Shown in pieces: positions 9,511 to 21,515 of a DNA stretch of 64,000 nt. Below the pieces are notes generated by a model, which was given only the letters and a program-made list of their open reading frames with translations, was not told the DNA's origin and ran no database searches. A program made the translations under genes and the position numbers. This DNA comes from Archegozetes longisetosus (Eukaryota > Arthropoda > Arachnida > Sarcoptiformes > Trhypochthoniidae). Within the stretch, counting starts at the first letter, position 1. Each line of letters opens with the position of its first letter. The DNA lies in the NCBI GenBank assembly GCA_018873245.2, contig JAEMBT020000008.1, forward strand, positions 5,512,001 through 5,576,000, written 5' to 3'.

Positions 9511-12500
9511 TTAAACAGGAGCTGTAGATGGGGTAGATCTAGACGTAGATACGTGGGAACGTGGTGATGGCTGGCCGTTAGGGTTGTAGCAGGCCATTGG
9601 TATAGTGTTGTGACCAGTTCGAGGTGACGGCTGTATCGAATAGCTAGCCGTTGATGAGGTTGAGCTCCTTGGAATGTGACCATGATGGTAGATCTGTGGC
9701 GATGGTTGCGAACTAACACTTCCTCCACCACCGATTTTGTATTGACCCGTAGAATCGAGGCTGTGGTGTGATAGGGATCGCGAAGCGTTTAGACTCGATA
9801 GAGTTGACATTTTAAGTTTGGCCATATCTTCTAATCTGGTTATATCACTCAACTCCTGGTAATTTGAATATACAATTAACCAGGCGAACACATTTACGAT
9901 TGTGAGCAAAAACCATATGATCAGCATCGCCTGATGGTATGCGAAGTATAAATCCTGAATAGATAACAGTAATTATACTTTTAATTAATTTACTTTTTCG
10001 TATCATTACATTAGGCACATCTAATTATGCCAAAAGTGAAGCCTTAAGAATTTTTTGTCATTCAACTCAAATACTTAATAGCCCTCAATAGCAGCAAAGA
10101 CAGGCAATCGTTATGTGAACCTCTCTGTGGTGCGCATCAATTTTTGTCATATCTGATTTCTAACTTATTTTAATTACTATATTGAATATTTCATAAGTTT
10201 GTTAATATCTGAACATATATCATGGTTTGAAAGAAAGTGCGTTATTGCAGCGCATTGCTTCTGGTGCTGCTACCGAATATTAAGTTTTTGAATGTATATT
10301 ATATTTTTTCAGGAAAATAAGATGAACATTTCAAAATTTGAATATTTTTACAACTCGATCGTAAAGTATTTTAAACTTTGAACAGAACTAATTTACCTGA
10401 GCTAAAATCAAACAATTGTAATCATTTTTACAGATACTTGTCTTAATCTACTTTAGTAGTTGTTGTTTAGTAGTAGTAGTAATTGTTTTACACTTCAGGA
10501 TGACCTTTATCTGCGCGTCTTTAGGATTGCATTGAATTTCTATTTAATGTTGATTTTATTATTTTGAAGAGTAAAACATCGATTAATAATAAATTGTGGT
10601 CACATTTTCTTTCACCTCACGAACGTTTAGGGTTTAAACAAAATTTTCACATTTTTAAGCATCAATTAAAGTTTGAAATACAGTAAAACCTGTCTAACAT
10701 ACTCTGGCATACACTTCAGTGCTCGTCAAAAGCAATATAGAAATCTTGTAGAAAAACTCATTTTTAAATAAACTGATTAATTTCGTAAAGGTACTTAACT
10801 TTATGTTCAAATTAAACAGATTTTGTGCACTTTAAGAGCAAAGTTAAAGTTTTGGACTTAGAAAACTAAAGTTAACAGTTCTTACGTTAACAATCGATTG
10901 AAATATGATAGTGAGAGTCCTCCAAACAATAAATAAACCCATTGCTCGTAACCAATGGACAAACTTGACTTCATGTTCTTTTCTTAAAGCAGTCATTAAT
11001 ATTAAGGATGAAATGAGTAAATATATCGCTGATGCAAATAATATAACTGCGATCGCTATTAATGTGCGACGAACTGTAAAACACAATCATAGATGGCACA
11101 TTTTAATCAATTTGATGTGGATTTTTATTATTTGTCTGTAATTTCTTACTGTGAGGATTTCCACTATAGACAAAAAGAAAGCTGATGCCAAAACTTCGAA
11201 AATGTGTTGAACCGGGAGACGCCTCTGCCAAACAGTATGTGTCAAATATTGCCAAACTTATTTGAAATAGACTTTCGACCTGTCAAAATAATGCAACAAT
11301 AAGTTCTCAAATTTCATTTACCGCATGTTTCTTAAACTTCTAAACACTATATTTGTTGTATATCTCAACTTTTCACAACAAATTTCAACAAAAACTTTGC
11401 ATTTCTTATATAAAACAATTTAGAATATATTGTAAAAGAGTTTTTCGATCAGACACATTGACAATTTTTAGTGAAATTCATGGTTCCGTCACCTTTATCA
11501 GCGACTATACGGTTAGTAAACATTTGCCAATACTGTTCCTCATGGCTACTCATCAATTTAGACCGAACTGAAAACAAAAATTTCAAATCATAGACTGATA
11601 TAAGTTGTGAGAAAACAGTTCAAAACAATTATGTTCACACTTTGATCTCTGGCTTCATCTAATTTTGGACTTCCGACAATCATTTAGTTCATAATACAAT
11701 AAGACATTCTTATAATTATCATACCCAAGAGTTAGAGCCATTGAGTTATATTCTCTTTTGGAAATCGTAGGCGCGAATTCTCTGTTATTCAATTGTTGCC
11801 TCTTTTTATGCCCGTATCTAATCATACAATAAAATGCGGTCGTTGTCCTAACCCTACAATTGAATTGAGTGCGAATTCAGTTTTTTCATTGAATCAAATA
11901 TTTTTGACTTATCTTTTGCATTATCTCATTTGGTATTTTTATAAAAGATAACTCGAATCAACTGAAACTCCATTTTTGAAATTTGATACTGTGTTGTGTT
12001 TCCTTATGTCAAGTATTTATTGTGTTGTTTTGAACATCAAATTTCGTCGACGTTTTAATTGAAATATTGTGAATATGTAGTCGTTATGTAGTTTGAAGAC
12101 TTGTATTAATAAAAGAATGAAATGATTTGCTTTTTAAAATGCATCTAAAATACTTTAAAAATGAATTAACAGTCACTATGATTTCGAGCATAGCCAATAC
12201 GAGGGTTTGAGTTGTGTTCACGATTTTTTCATACGTTTAAATTAACTGAATAACATTTTGCTTAATTACAACTGACTTTACGGCTCATTTGTTACAATAA
12301 TCTCTTTGGCTGATTGCGTGAACACAACTTTGTTAACTACTCTTTAGATTCAATTTTTGGTTTTTAAAATAAAAGCAACTTTGCATTCAATTTAATTTTC
12401 GAAACATTGAAAAACAATAAAATCAAGAACTAATGTTCATTCATTTTAATACTGAAATTGCTCTAAAAATATTGGAATTTTGTTAATTTACATCTTTGAA

Positions 12501-13939
12501 CAAAACTACAATCAAATGAAAACAAGATGACGAGTTAGCCCTGATTAAAGCCCACATAAACACTAAACTGAGCGACACCTTGTCTGTCAAATAAATTGTA
12601 AGCAATGTTAAGGCAACTGTTTTGAAGGTTCATCTCTGCATAATTAGAAACGTTTTTAGAAACAAATTCGAGTTAGCATTTTATACAACAAGGCTAATAA
12701 AGCAATTAATAACATGAGCCATTATGCGTTTAACAAAGTATGACATTGACATTTTTCCTACACTTTTTGCCAGACATCAATTTCCTCATTTTCAATACTT
12801 TTGGATAGCATTCAATATTTTTGAACCTAAATTGATTCCACACCTAAAAATCAATTCCAAATATATTTCAATTTTTTATTATTTACTTTCGAGCTTCGAT
12901 TGAGTTATGATTTGGTGAAGTTTTGCCACATTTTTAATTGCCAACACAGATAAAAACTAAAAGGCTTTAACAAAAAGCATTTAATAAAATATTATTCTTC
13001 AGACTTATCCACTGAATATTTATTTTTATCATTGAAGAGTACATACAATATGTGCACAAACGAGTAAGTTTAGGCAACAACATCCATTAGATCATTCTTG
13101 AAGAATAAGGTTGAAAGTAGTTTATGATTGAAATCATAGATAATTAAAAGTGATTTCTAGTAATTTTCAATTTATAAAAATGAATGTCACGTCTGAATGA
13201 CAACTTTTTTTCAAAACTAATGAAGACACTGATTCTAAAATGCAAACAAAAAGGCAGTCGCACGAAAAGTGCATTTTGTTTAAATATTTTCTTCAAGATA
13301 ATTAATGTTTATATGAGGATAGATTTATAACACATCTCACAAACAAGTAGAAAGTGCAGAGCATTTATTTAATAATTTGACAAATATTATCAAAACAAAG
13401 TTTTATATGACTTCGTCAAACTATTTGACCCATTTTGTTATGCGATTAACTGACATGTTAAATGTTTATCACAAAACTTTTAACTTCATTTATAAAACAT
13501 AGTGCCCTAGATTCCCAATTAAAAACATCAACAAAAACTCAAAATTCAATAATTATGCAGTGACTAAGAAATCGTTCACTAAATTCATATTTGATTGAGA
13601 GACTGAAAGAAAAGCAGGTGCTCAATTATAGATTCAAATCTGATCTAAGAGTGTGCAAAAAATTGAGATCAAGTTCAATGCTAGAAACTTTTGATAGCTG
13701 TCGAATTGAAAGAATTAGGCAAAAGATGGATTTACGTGGATTTGCAAAGCACTTACTAAAGTATAAATAGCTGCTAAATAGCTTCCTTTCTGCAGATCAG
13801 TAAATATCGCATTACGAATAATTGGTCTTCTCTCCCACCACTTCAGTTTGACTTTTCTACTTCCTGCCAATGTTCGAGACCTGGTGGTCGCGATCGATGT
13901 CGTAGATCGAGCCCCGTATGAATGAATAGATGAAGGCAT
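9511..13939 (-). CDS. DUF4728-family four-pass membrane protein, 4 exons
   Basis: Four minus-strand exons join in frame: 13939-13757 (MPSSIHSYG...GSYLAAIYTL), 11279-11150 (VESLFQISLAIFDTY...SPGSTHF...FVYSGNPH), 11073-10886 (RRTLIAIAVILF...TIIFQSIVN) and 9954-9511 (DLYFAYHQAM...STAPV, stop). Each boundary has GT/AG and matching phase; exons 1-2 and 3-4 join at phase 0, exons 2-3 at phase 1. The product is about 314 residues. Four hydrophobic segments fall at the end of exon 1/exon 2, late exon 2, exon 3 and early exon 4; then comes the YQELSDITRLEDMAKLKMS motif and a Ser/Pro/Thr-rich cytoplasmic tail. The PGSTH and VY-GNPH words match what I recall of arthropod DUF4728 proteins (pasiflora-like, linked to septate junctions in flies). 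Function here is inferred from family only. The start ATG is the first plausible one; an upstream exon is not excluded. The long introns (about 0.93 and 2.5 kb) hold nothing else visible. Confidence 0.8.
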
Positions 13940-14853
13940 TATATGCTGTCTATTTTGTGATTTTGCTGGGCAATTTGTAAAAAGTTGGAATAAGTTTACA
14001 ATTAAGACAAAACACTAACGAATTTGATTAAGACAACACACAAATGACACTATTGAGCATGTATTAAGAAATTAGAGTAAAACAACAACATATATGAAAA
14101 ATGGCGTGTAGGGCGAGGCGACTCTACAACGCTTTTAAAATAGTTAGGCTTTGCATTTGTAACATAACAGGTAAGTCACGTGATTACAGGTGCAAAATAC
14201 GCAACTGTTCACCTGTTCATAACATAACATAATAGCAAAACTCACAACGCATGAGGTCTACATCTATTGATACCTTTCTTCTCATTGGATAACTTCTTTT
14301 TTAAAATTAAACTTTTCAAACTTATATCGTAACTTCTTTTGGCTTATTCTCACACTTTTCGCTCGTGTTTTATGCGACGTCTGGACTTACCTGATGTCAA
14401 AGGTCAATATTGTAGGAAGTAGTAGTTGATTCTAAAGTATAAGCAATGTTTTTGTGCAATAATCTCAAAATCAATGCTGACTAGCGTCCATCCAAAACAC
14501 ATCTTCAAAGCTTAGTTTGATGAGACTGCAGTTCTAGGATTCCAAGCACTCAAAATATACCTTAAGCTTTCAACTTTTCTTCTATGATTTCGCAATAAAA
14601 TTATCGATCAAATTTGTTGAATGTCATTGAGGAAGTAATTTTGATTTCTAAAAATTATTTAAAAATTCCAATAGAAATAATTTTTTATTAAGTTTAAGCT
14701 TATGTCTTAAGTTTTACTGGTTATTAGAAGTTACAAATTTTTGATAACAAATATTACCCGTCATTAAAATTATGATAAGATTCAAAGTCAAATTAAGAAA
14801 ACATAAAAATTGTCAAAGTATGAGGTCAGAAAATGATTAATAAGCAATAGCTT
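13940..14853. other. intergenic, no gene recognised
   Basis: Separates the 5' end of the DUF4728 gene from the 3' end of the next minus-strand gene, and should contain the DUF4728 promoter. A modest GC rise at about 14100-14220 contains repeated aacataacaggt-like words but no definable element. Confidence 0.35.
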
Positions 14854-15473
14854 TTAAGGAGTATAAGTACGAAATTTTATGGCATTTTTATCAATCAATG
14901 GCTTTTTCGATTCGTTTTGTTGAAATAGCCATTTGTCGCAAAGACTTATTGTATGGATTAATACCGATATGAAAACTAAAGTTATGAGAATCGCACCACC
15001 GATAATCAGAGCCCCATAAATAGTATTACTCTCTGTCTCTAAAGCCTGTCTTCTTCTATTTTCTCTCATAAATGTCGTCAAGATATTCTGATATAATCCT
15101 AATCTACCATTGCTTGATTTCATTTCTTTAGTCCAGTTCTGATGAACAACATTTACTTTACGGAAAATTATACCGACTTTAGAATTGCAGGATTTATTGG
15201 TTTCCGATAGTGTCTCATTTGCTAGTATAACAACCATTACTTTATAGACTTTCGGAGTGTCGAAACGATATGTTATCTCAGGATTTGTAGTTGGCCTCAA
15301 TTCTATGTCGTCGATGAACCAAGAATACGAAGCTTTGAATCGGTCTGAATTTTTAATGACCACTCTCGCTGTCATGTTCTGGTTTGTAACCAAAATAGGT
15401 TCAGCTTCTGATAGTTGCTTTCCATTTTGTTCTATTACGATTTTTCCATCAATAGCTCCAATAGTCTCCGTAA
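14854..15473 (-). CDS. 3' exon of a single-pass membrane protein (PKD/TMEM130-like)
   Basis: An acceptor (ttccattccag) precedes the exon at 15473, which opens in phase 1 and runs to a stop at 14854, encoding about 206 residues. A beta-rich extracellular region with SYSWFIDDIEL and YRFDTPKVYKVMV resembles a PKD/Ig-like domain; YxWxxxD and YxF..PxxYxV are the usual PKD words. A linker follows, then one membrane segment (IYGALIIGGAILITLVFISV, about residues 155-180) and a short Lys-rich cytoplasmic tail. Architecture resembles the C-terminal half of TMEM130/PMEL-type proteins. Upstream exons should lie above 15.5 kb on the minus strand but I could not identify them. Confidence 0.55.
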
Positions 15474-16361
15474 CTGGAATGGAAAACACTATAATACTGA
15501 TTAAGTATTCATAGCTTTGAAAGCTTCAAAGTTTCTAAAAACATTGATTACTTGATGCAACTGTTGATCCTATAGTGACAACATTGAAAACAATGGCAAA
15601 TAAGTTGAACATCTCAAATGTGATAATTATTTAACAGCAGGCAGTACTCTTAAACAATGAGAAACTATTTGTCTATTGAGTCCTCATGAGAACCCTTTCA
15701 AGAGTTGAGATGACTGACTGAAAATATTTGATCTGCTGATAACTCCTGATAAGAAATCCAGTTTCAATTCACGTCTTACTTGCCATTAAGGTGGACATCT
15801 ATAAAATTAAATAATTTTAATTCTTAAAAATTGCATCAAAAGACGAAAATGTATTCATATTAGTTTTTTGTAGATTTCTAAAGGACTTTTATTAAGCTCA
15901 CTTCATATTAAGATTAAAGTTTTGAAAAGATTTAGTTTGTATTGTTAAGTGGTTTTTAGAAGGAACTTTCATTGAGTCAGGTGGCATTTTCAAGATTGAA
16001 CAGGTTTATATCGTTTGTCACTGACCAATGGTCATGGTCTAGGGTAAAAGTATTTTCTATACATAGCAAATAAGATATGATACGATCAATCAAATTTATC
16101 ACTTAAGTTATCTCAAGTCTATTTAAATTTATTCAGATTTTCCTAGCTCTTAGAAATAGATTTAATCAATTAGAAACTATTAGCTATTAATATTGTTATA
16201 AAACATCTCTTTTTCAATGAATAAGTTAAATACTAGATGAAATGCTTAACTGATTTGAGCGTTACCTGATTTTGACTTGATTTAGACGTGAAGATGATTG
16301 CAGAAATAAGCGAATTAAATCATACTGAACTAGCCTTAACATTAAATTGAAAATGAACTGA

Positions 16362-16393
16362 AAGGTAGCGATACAGTTCTATATCGCTACCTT
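16362..16393. repeat. 12-bp-stem hairpin
   Basis: The arms aaggtagcgata and tatcgctacctt pair perfectly around an 8-base loop. It has no poly-T tail and no adjacent gene, so it is more likely a transposon relic than a terminator. Confidence 0.6.
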
Positions 16394-16450
16394 AAAATAC
16401 AACTGCTGATAAAATGATGGCACGTGACAACAATACTAGTATTAGTATTA

Positions 16451-16534
16451 GTCGCGTTTATGTAGTACTTTCGCGTGTAAGGCTTCAGGGGGAAGGGGTT
16501 ATGTATAAGCTTGCACGCACTACATAAGCTCGAC
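16451..16534. repeat. short GC-richer inverted repeat, possible MITE core
   Basis: The left arm gtcgcgtttatgtagt and the inverse of the right arm gtcgagcttatgtagt match at 14 of 16 bases, enclosing a G-rich centre (cttcagggggaaggggtt). No target duplication could be assigned. Confidence 0.4.
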
Positions 16535-19500
16535 TACTGCCTTATAGGTTTAGGATTACTATTATCTAACCTTAACTAAACTTATGTGATAGTATGGTTG
16601 ACTCGCTCAACACATCAATAGTGTTATTGAAGATTCCTATTGATTTGTACATTAATTTCTCAAGTGCGGTATATGAATCCAAGGACTTAATAGATTGGGG
16701 CTATCTTTCTATACCTGTTTGAACAGTGAACTCTTTGAATAAATATTACGCTTTCGCTTTCAAACTGGTGTCAACTTGAGCTGTAAAACCAATTACAAAA
16801 GGTTTTATCGATTTTAGGAATATGTCTGGTAATGAGAAATTGACCTAATTTTCACTCTGAAAATAGTCACTAATACAGGTCAATGTCAGTAGTTAGTAAT
16901 GAAAGAGTAAGCTTAAGTCTATAGAACTTCCTTGTTCTCCATATTGATCAATCAAATGAAAAATTGACGTTCAAATTATATAACATTTAATGCAACAATC
17001 ACTAGTCCATTAACACTTAAAAATACATTAATTATAAACTATGTGATCAAAGTAAGTGATGCCAACATCAGTTAGAAGTCGGTTAATAAATCCATAGAAA
17101 CTAGTAATGAGAACTAACAGTTATGATTTTGACTTTTAGTTATCAGTTTACACATTTAAGAGATAAAGTTGAGAAGAAAATCTGCTCAAACAATGCTTAA
17201 ATTCTAACTGTTTTTGAATGACCTTATAATACAGTAAAAGATTAAATGATTTGTTGCACTTTAGATCTTATGTGAACAATCTATAGATCTAGTCACGTCT
17301 CCACTATATCAAGTTCTAGCCATATGTCAAACTTATTTAATGATTCAGGTTATGTTATACACATTTTTATTGTGTGTGAAAAATGACTGTAATATTTGTC
17401 ATTTATTCAAACCTAAGTTGGATTAGGAATGCATTTCAGTTTGTTTAGGGCAGGAAAATATTTTCAGGCCGCCAATGTCTACAATGTCTAATATGCACTT
17501 ATTTATGAACTTTATTATTTATCTATCAAATGATAATTATGAAGCTGCAAATGCAAAAATACACATCTAAAAGGCTTAAGAGTTGCAAAAGATTAAGTCC
17601 CTAAACAATGTACAGGTTGCAATATTTATCTGGTATCTAATTTAAATTCTTAAGATACTGCTATAATTGAATTGAGGGATCATTAGCATGTAATCAAATA
17701 GCGATAGATGTTACTTAATTTAAACTAATATGAAGAATCTAACAATGGTTTTGATATTGCAATCAGAGTAAAAGCAGCAATAATCAAATATTACCTCAAT
17801 TAGAATAATGGCTTACTTCGACAGATTGATGACCGATTAAAAAGTATAAAAAATCGAGCTATAAGATGATTGAATAGTGGTGAAAACTTGTTATCTTTAT
17901 CCCTTGTGTTTTGAGTTATCAGAAAATAGAGATTCAAAGTTCACAGCTTTATTAAAACATTGCTTATAATACTCGACAAAGTTTCGACAATTTCACAATT
18001 CAGACAAATGAACTTTCATCTTATCAGTTTTCGGTCAAGTCAATAGTTTTTAAAGATTTTTCACTTCCAAAAGTTATCTTTGATAGACTTCTTAATCTAA
18101 TAGTTTATTGAATTTGATATAATTGAAGGACATGATTCACTGTAAGCTTATCATTAATTAAAGCTCTTTAAACTTAATTAAGTATTTAAAAGTAATTTAA
18201 AGTATTCAATATAACCCCAAAGCAAGGTTTGTAATGGGTTAAGTCAGCCTTAACTCTAATGACTAATTAATACAAACCAAGTGTTAAGAGTATATTTAGC
18301 TTGAGATAATTTCGATTTTTAGAAAGTTATTATTTCAAGAATAGCATGAAAAATAATCAACATTTTAGTTATCAAGAAGTGTGGCGTTAAGAAAACGTGC
18401 ACTTTGAGGTAACTTTGATTATTAAAACCTTACAATGTATTGTATACAAAGTATTGAATAAAAGTTATAGATGCGATCTTAACTGTTATTGAGTATAAGG
18501 AAATATTTGAATTACATATACGCTACGTTGGCTTAGATAAAATTAGCTATTCTCAAATGACAACCCACATCAAGTTATCAGAAGTTAGCCAATTTTCTCA
18601 CTGAATAACAATTCACTTGCAAGGATAACTGCATATATTGTAACCCAAACATTATCCTTTAAATTATCCAAAAGCCAAAGAACGGAACTAACTCTAGCAA
18701 TTCTCACGAATGCAGATTAATTAGTTCTAATTATAAGTACATTTCGATAAGAGAATGAAGATTTCGGCAAAGTAGGGTAAAATGTTTTTGTTTTTGTGGA
18801 CTATTCTTTCAAAAACAGTTGAAATACTGAAATCTTAAAATGCTCAATACGTGATTGTACACATGATTGTAAACATAGGCAGCCTTATCTACCTCTACCT
18901 TAAATTTCGTTAGCATTTTTTCCATAATTGTACTTATCAACAACTTTATTGGCCAACTTTGGAAATTTCTTCTTCAAGCTCCCAAAATATTCCTCTGGCT
19001 TTTTGCCCAATTGTTCAATTGTTCACTTAATTGGCTATTTTAACTATTAACTTAGTTATAGATACGAGCGTGTGTCTCAGTACGTCTGATCCCGTGCTTC
19101 CCTCCCATCGTGTTTTTTGTCAAGCTTTAGCCAATAAACTGATTATTTCTTCAATCCGCGAAATAATAATAACTTATCTAACATTTTCTTTTCATGTGCA
19201 CAGCACATGTGCTTTACATACAAAACTGTATTATTAGGTACATTGACTCGGTTGAGAAAAGTTACCAATTTGCATAATTTGAGCAATTTAACTAACCTGG
19301 TATGATTTACTCAAGCCATGCATTTTTAGATTTGAAATCTATAGATTGGGTAAGAGATTTGTGGCAAATCTAAGTTCTCAGATTGATATTGATAGCATTT
19401 GATTGATGAAAACTTTAATCCTTATACTGGATACTCTCCCCCTGAAAGACCCCTTAAAAAGGTAACCTTCAATCATCACCTGAGCAACCTGATTGTCTTA

Positions 19501-19630
19501 TCATCGAATTAAATACTGGATGTGTCGCAGTTATACAAACATCTATACGAAAGTAGACTTACGATAACTAAGTTTTTTATACTTCTTGAAGTACTGATCA
19601 AGTTATTCGAATAATAATAATCCCGAAAAG

Positions 19631-20506
19631 ATGTCAACTATAAATAGCGAGTCCAACACCAGTTCTGATTCCAATGTCGATATGACTACAACAGTGCAAA
19701 AAATAGCGAGTATGAGAAAATTGAGTGATTGTGCGTGTTTCGACTTGAAGAAATTCAAGCCATTGAATGACCAGGTCTTGTTCACTGGAAAGTCGCTTCA
19801 GTTGAGTAAATTCACTTTCGAGGACAATTTAGGCAATGAGAAGTCAGCTGAAGTGATTAAAAGACGCAACAAGTTTGGAAACAATGATTCCGAAGAGACT
19901 GAGAGTGTTTTGAGCATTGCGATTCTTCGACGTCACATTCTTTGTGATTGTTTGATTCTGGTCAAACAGTATAGACCCACACTCAACTCCTATGTTCTAG
20001 AATTCCCGGCAAAAATCATTGAACATCCGCATGAAGTAGAGACTGGAGAGGCTGCTGCTAAAGATGTCGAAAATAGCACTGGCTATAAGTCTACTGTGGT
20101 TAAGTATATCAGTCCTGAAACTGCTTTAGATCCCGGTACGTCTAAAAAGCTGATTTATTCAATAGTCCACATAGCTTTTGATCTTCAAATTAAGCATTTG
20201 TCCTTATTTTGGCTCTGTTTCTAATTAAAAGATTTGTGTGATGGCAAATTGAAGTTAGTTTCGCTTGTCATTGATGGCGACGATCCGATTAAGAATGGAC
20301 TTATGAACGGTCACGAAAATGATAAGCATTCGGAAATGGAAGTAATTCAAGTTCCAGTCAATGGTTTACTCGATCGTTTGAACGAGTATAGCAAGAATGG
20401 TATAGTAATTGATTCTCGTGTATATGCATTTGCTATAGGCTTAAAGAAGGGAGAAAAGTTGGCTCAAATTCAGGTTCAACCTGAAAACATTGAAAGTCCC
20501 ATTTAA
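19631..20506 (+). CDS. NUDT5-like ADP-sugar Nudix protein with degenerate Nudix box
   Basis: Two exons, 19631-20135 and 20232-20506, flank a 96-bp intron (gtacgt...aaaag) and encode about 259 residues. Family landmarks of ADP-ribose pyrophosphatases of the NUDT5 type are clear: CDCLILVKQYRPTLNSYVLEFPA, LDP before the junction, LKLVSLVIDGDD, and VPVNGLLDRLNEY...DSRVYAFAIGL at the C-terminus. NUDT5 cleaves ADP-ribose to AMP and ribose-5-phosphate using Mg2+ held by the glutamates of the REUxEE Nudix signature. Here the box reads AAAKDVENSTGY, so Arg and the metal-binding Glu residues are replaced (K-D-V-E-N-S). The frame and splice sites are intact, so this looks like an expressed but possibly catalytically altered paralogue. 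The ~60-residue N-terminal extension is Ser-rich and unremarkable. Confidence 0.85.
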
Positions 20507-21515
20507 TTTAAACTTTCTTTATATTTCATTTATTAATTATTGTTATTATTATTACATATTTTGATAGCTTATTGTATAGAATGAAATGCTCTGTACATAA
20601 GCAAAACTAATTGGTTTTTCTCAATGCTTAAAACATGGTTCGCTTCTTATCAATTATTGATTAGACTTATACTAATGATTCCAATACTATAACTACAAGT
20701 ATCCGCGTTATTATAATTGTTACATATTTTTGCTTTATCTTATTAAGAGTTCCTATTAAAGCAAAATATTAATTAACCAATTCCTACACAATATAATACT
20801 CTATTTTAAATAAGCTAATGATTCAATATGAGAGTGATTAATATATTTTCCAATGTAAAGAATGACTCAATATTAGAGCAATATTAATGTCAAATAAATA
20901 GTGACATTGAAATACAGATGTATGGTTCGCAGAGCGAGTAGTTTCTATATATACTTCAAATTGAATACAGTACTAACTGTAAGCTTTGCTAACATTTATT
21001 AATTATTTGATTGCTAAATAAAATGAATTAATTGGTGTCGAAGTTCTTTTATTTCTATATCTTATTTGATTTTGCAAATGTTTAGTGCAAAATTTGAGTA
21101 CAGCGCAAAATATTTGGAAATTATTCAAAAATCTATTGGTGAAGTAGTATTAGATCTGAATTGGCTCGCTGATTGCAGGTTTAACTTATTAACGTCATAA
21201 GTCGTCCTTACGCCATTCGTATTGAACGCTAAGATCTGATAAGAAAAATGCAACAAATTTGATATATAGTTTTTATCATTATCTGTCGATTGAAAAGTGC
21301 AAAGTGAGCGAAGTTCATTGAATTGCAGAAAACATCACTTAAACGTGAAGGACCGTTATATTGATTACCAATAACTATTTATTTGTTTTGTGAGCTTTCA
21401 AAATACGCACTCGTTTTTACTTTTGTAGTATGATCACAAAATTTTGCCTAACTCTTTAACCTTGTATTGATTGGTATTATACGAAAAATTACAAATTAAT
21501 ATAAAGCGGTACAAA
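20507..21515. other. intergenic between Nudix and fibrinogen-related genes
   Basis: Holds the 3' flank of the Nudix gene and presumably the promoter of the fibrinogen-related gene. An AATAAA lies at 21017-21022, about 0.5 kb after the Nudix stop, far for a simple poly(A) site. No other feature. Confidence 0.4.

Larger units (their letters stand above)
15474..19630. other. long non-coding stretch (intron or intergenic)
   Basis: About 4 kb of AT-rich DNA. The 5' exons of the membrane protein ending at 14854 may be here, but no exon could be recognised. Apart from the two small inverted repeats listed separately I see only AT-rich low-complexity sequence. Confidence 0.35.

Noticed and set aside
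19031-19237. 68-codon ORF upstream of the Nudix gene
   Set aside because: No ATG-context, motif or splice continuity with the Nudix coding sequence.
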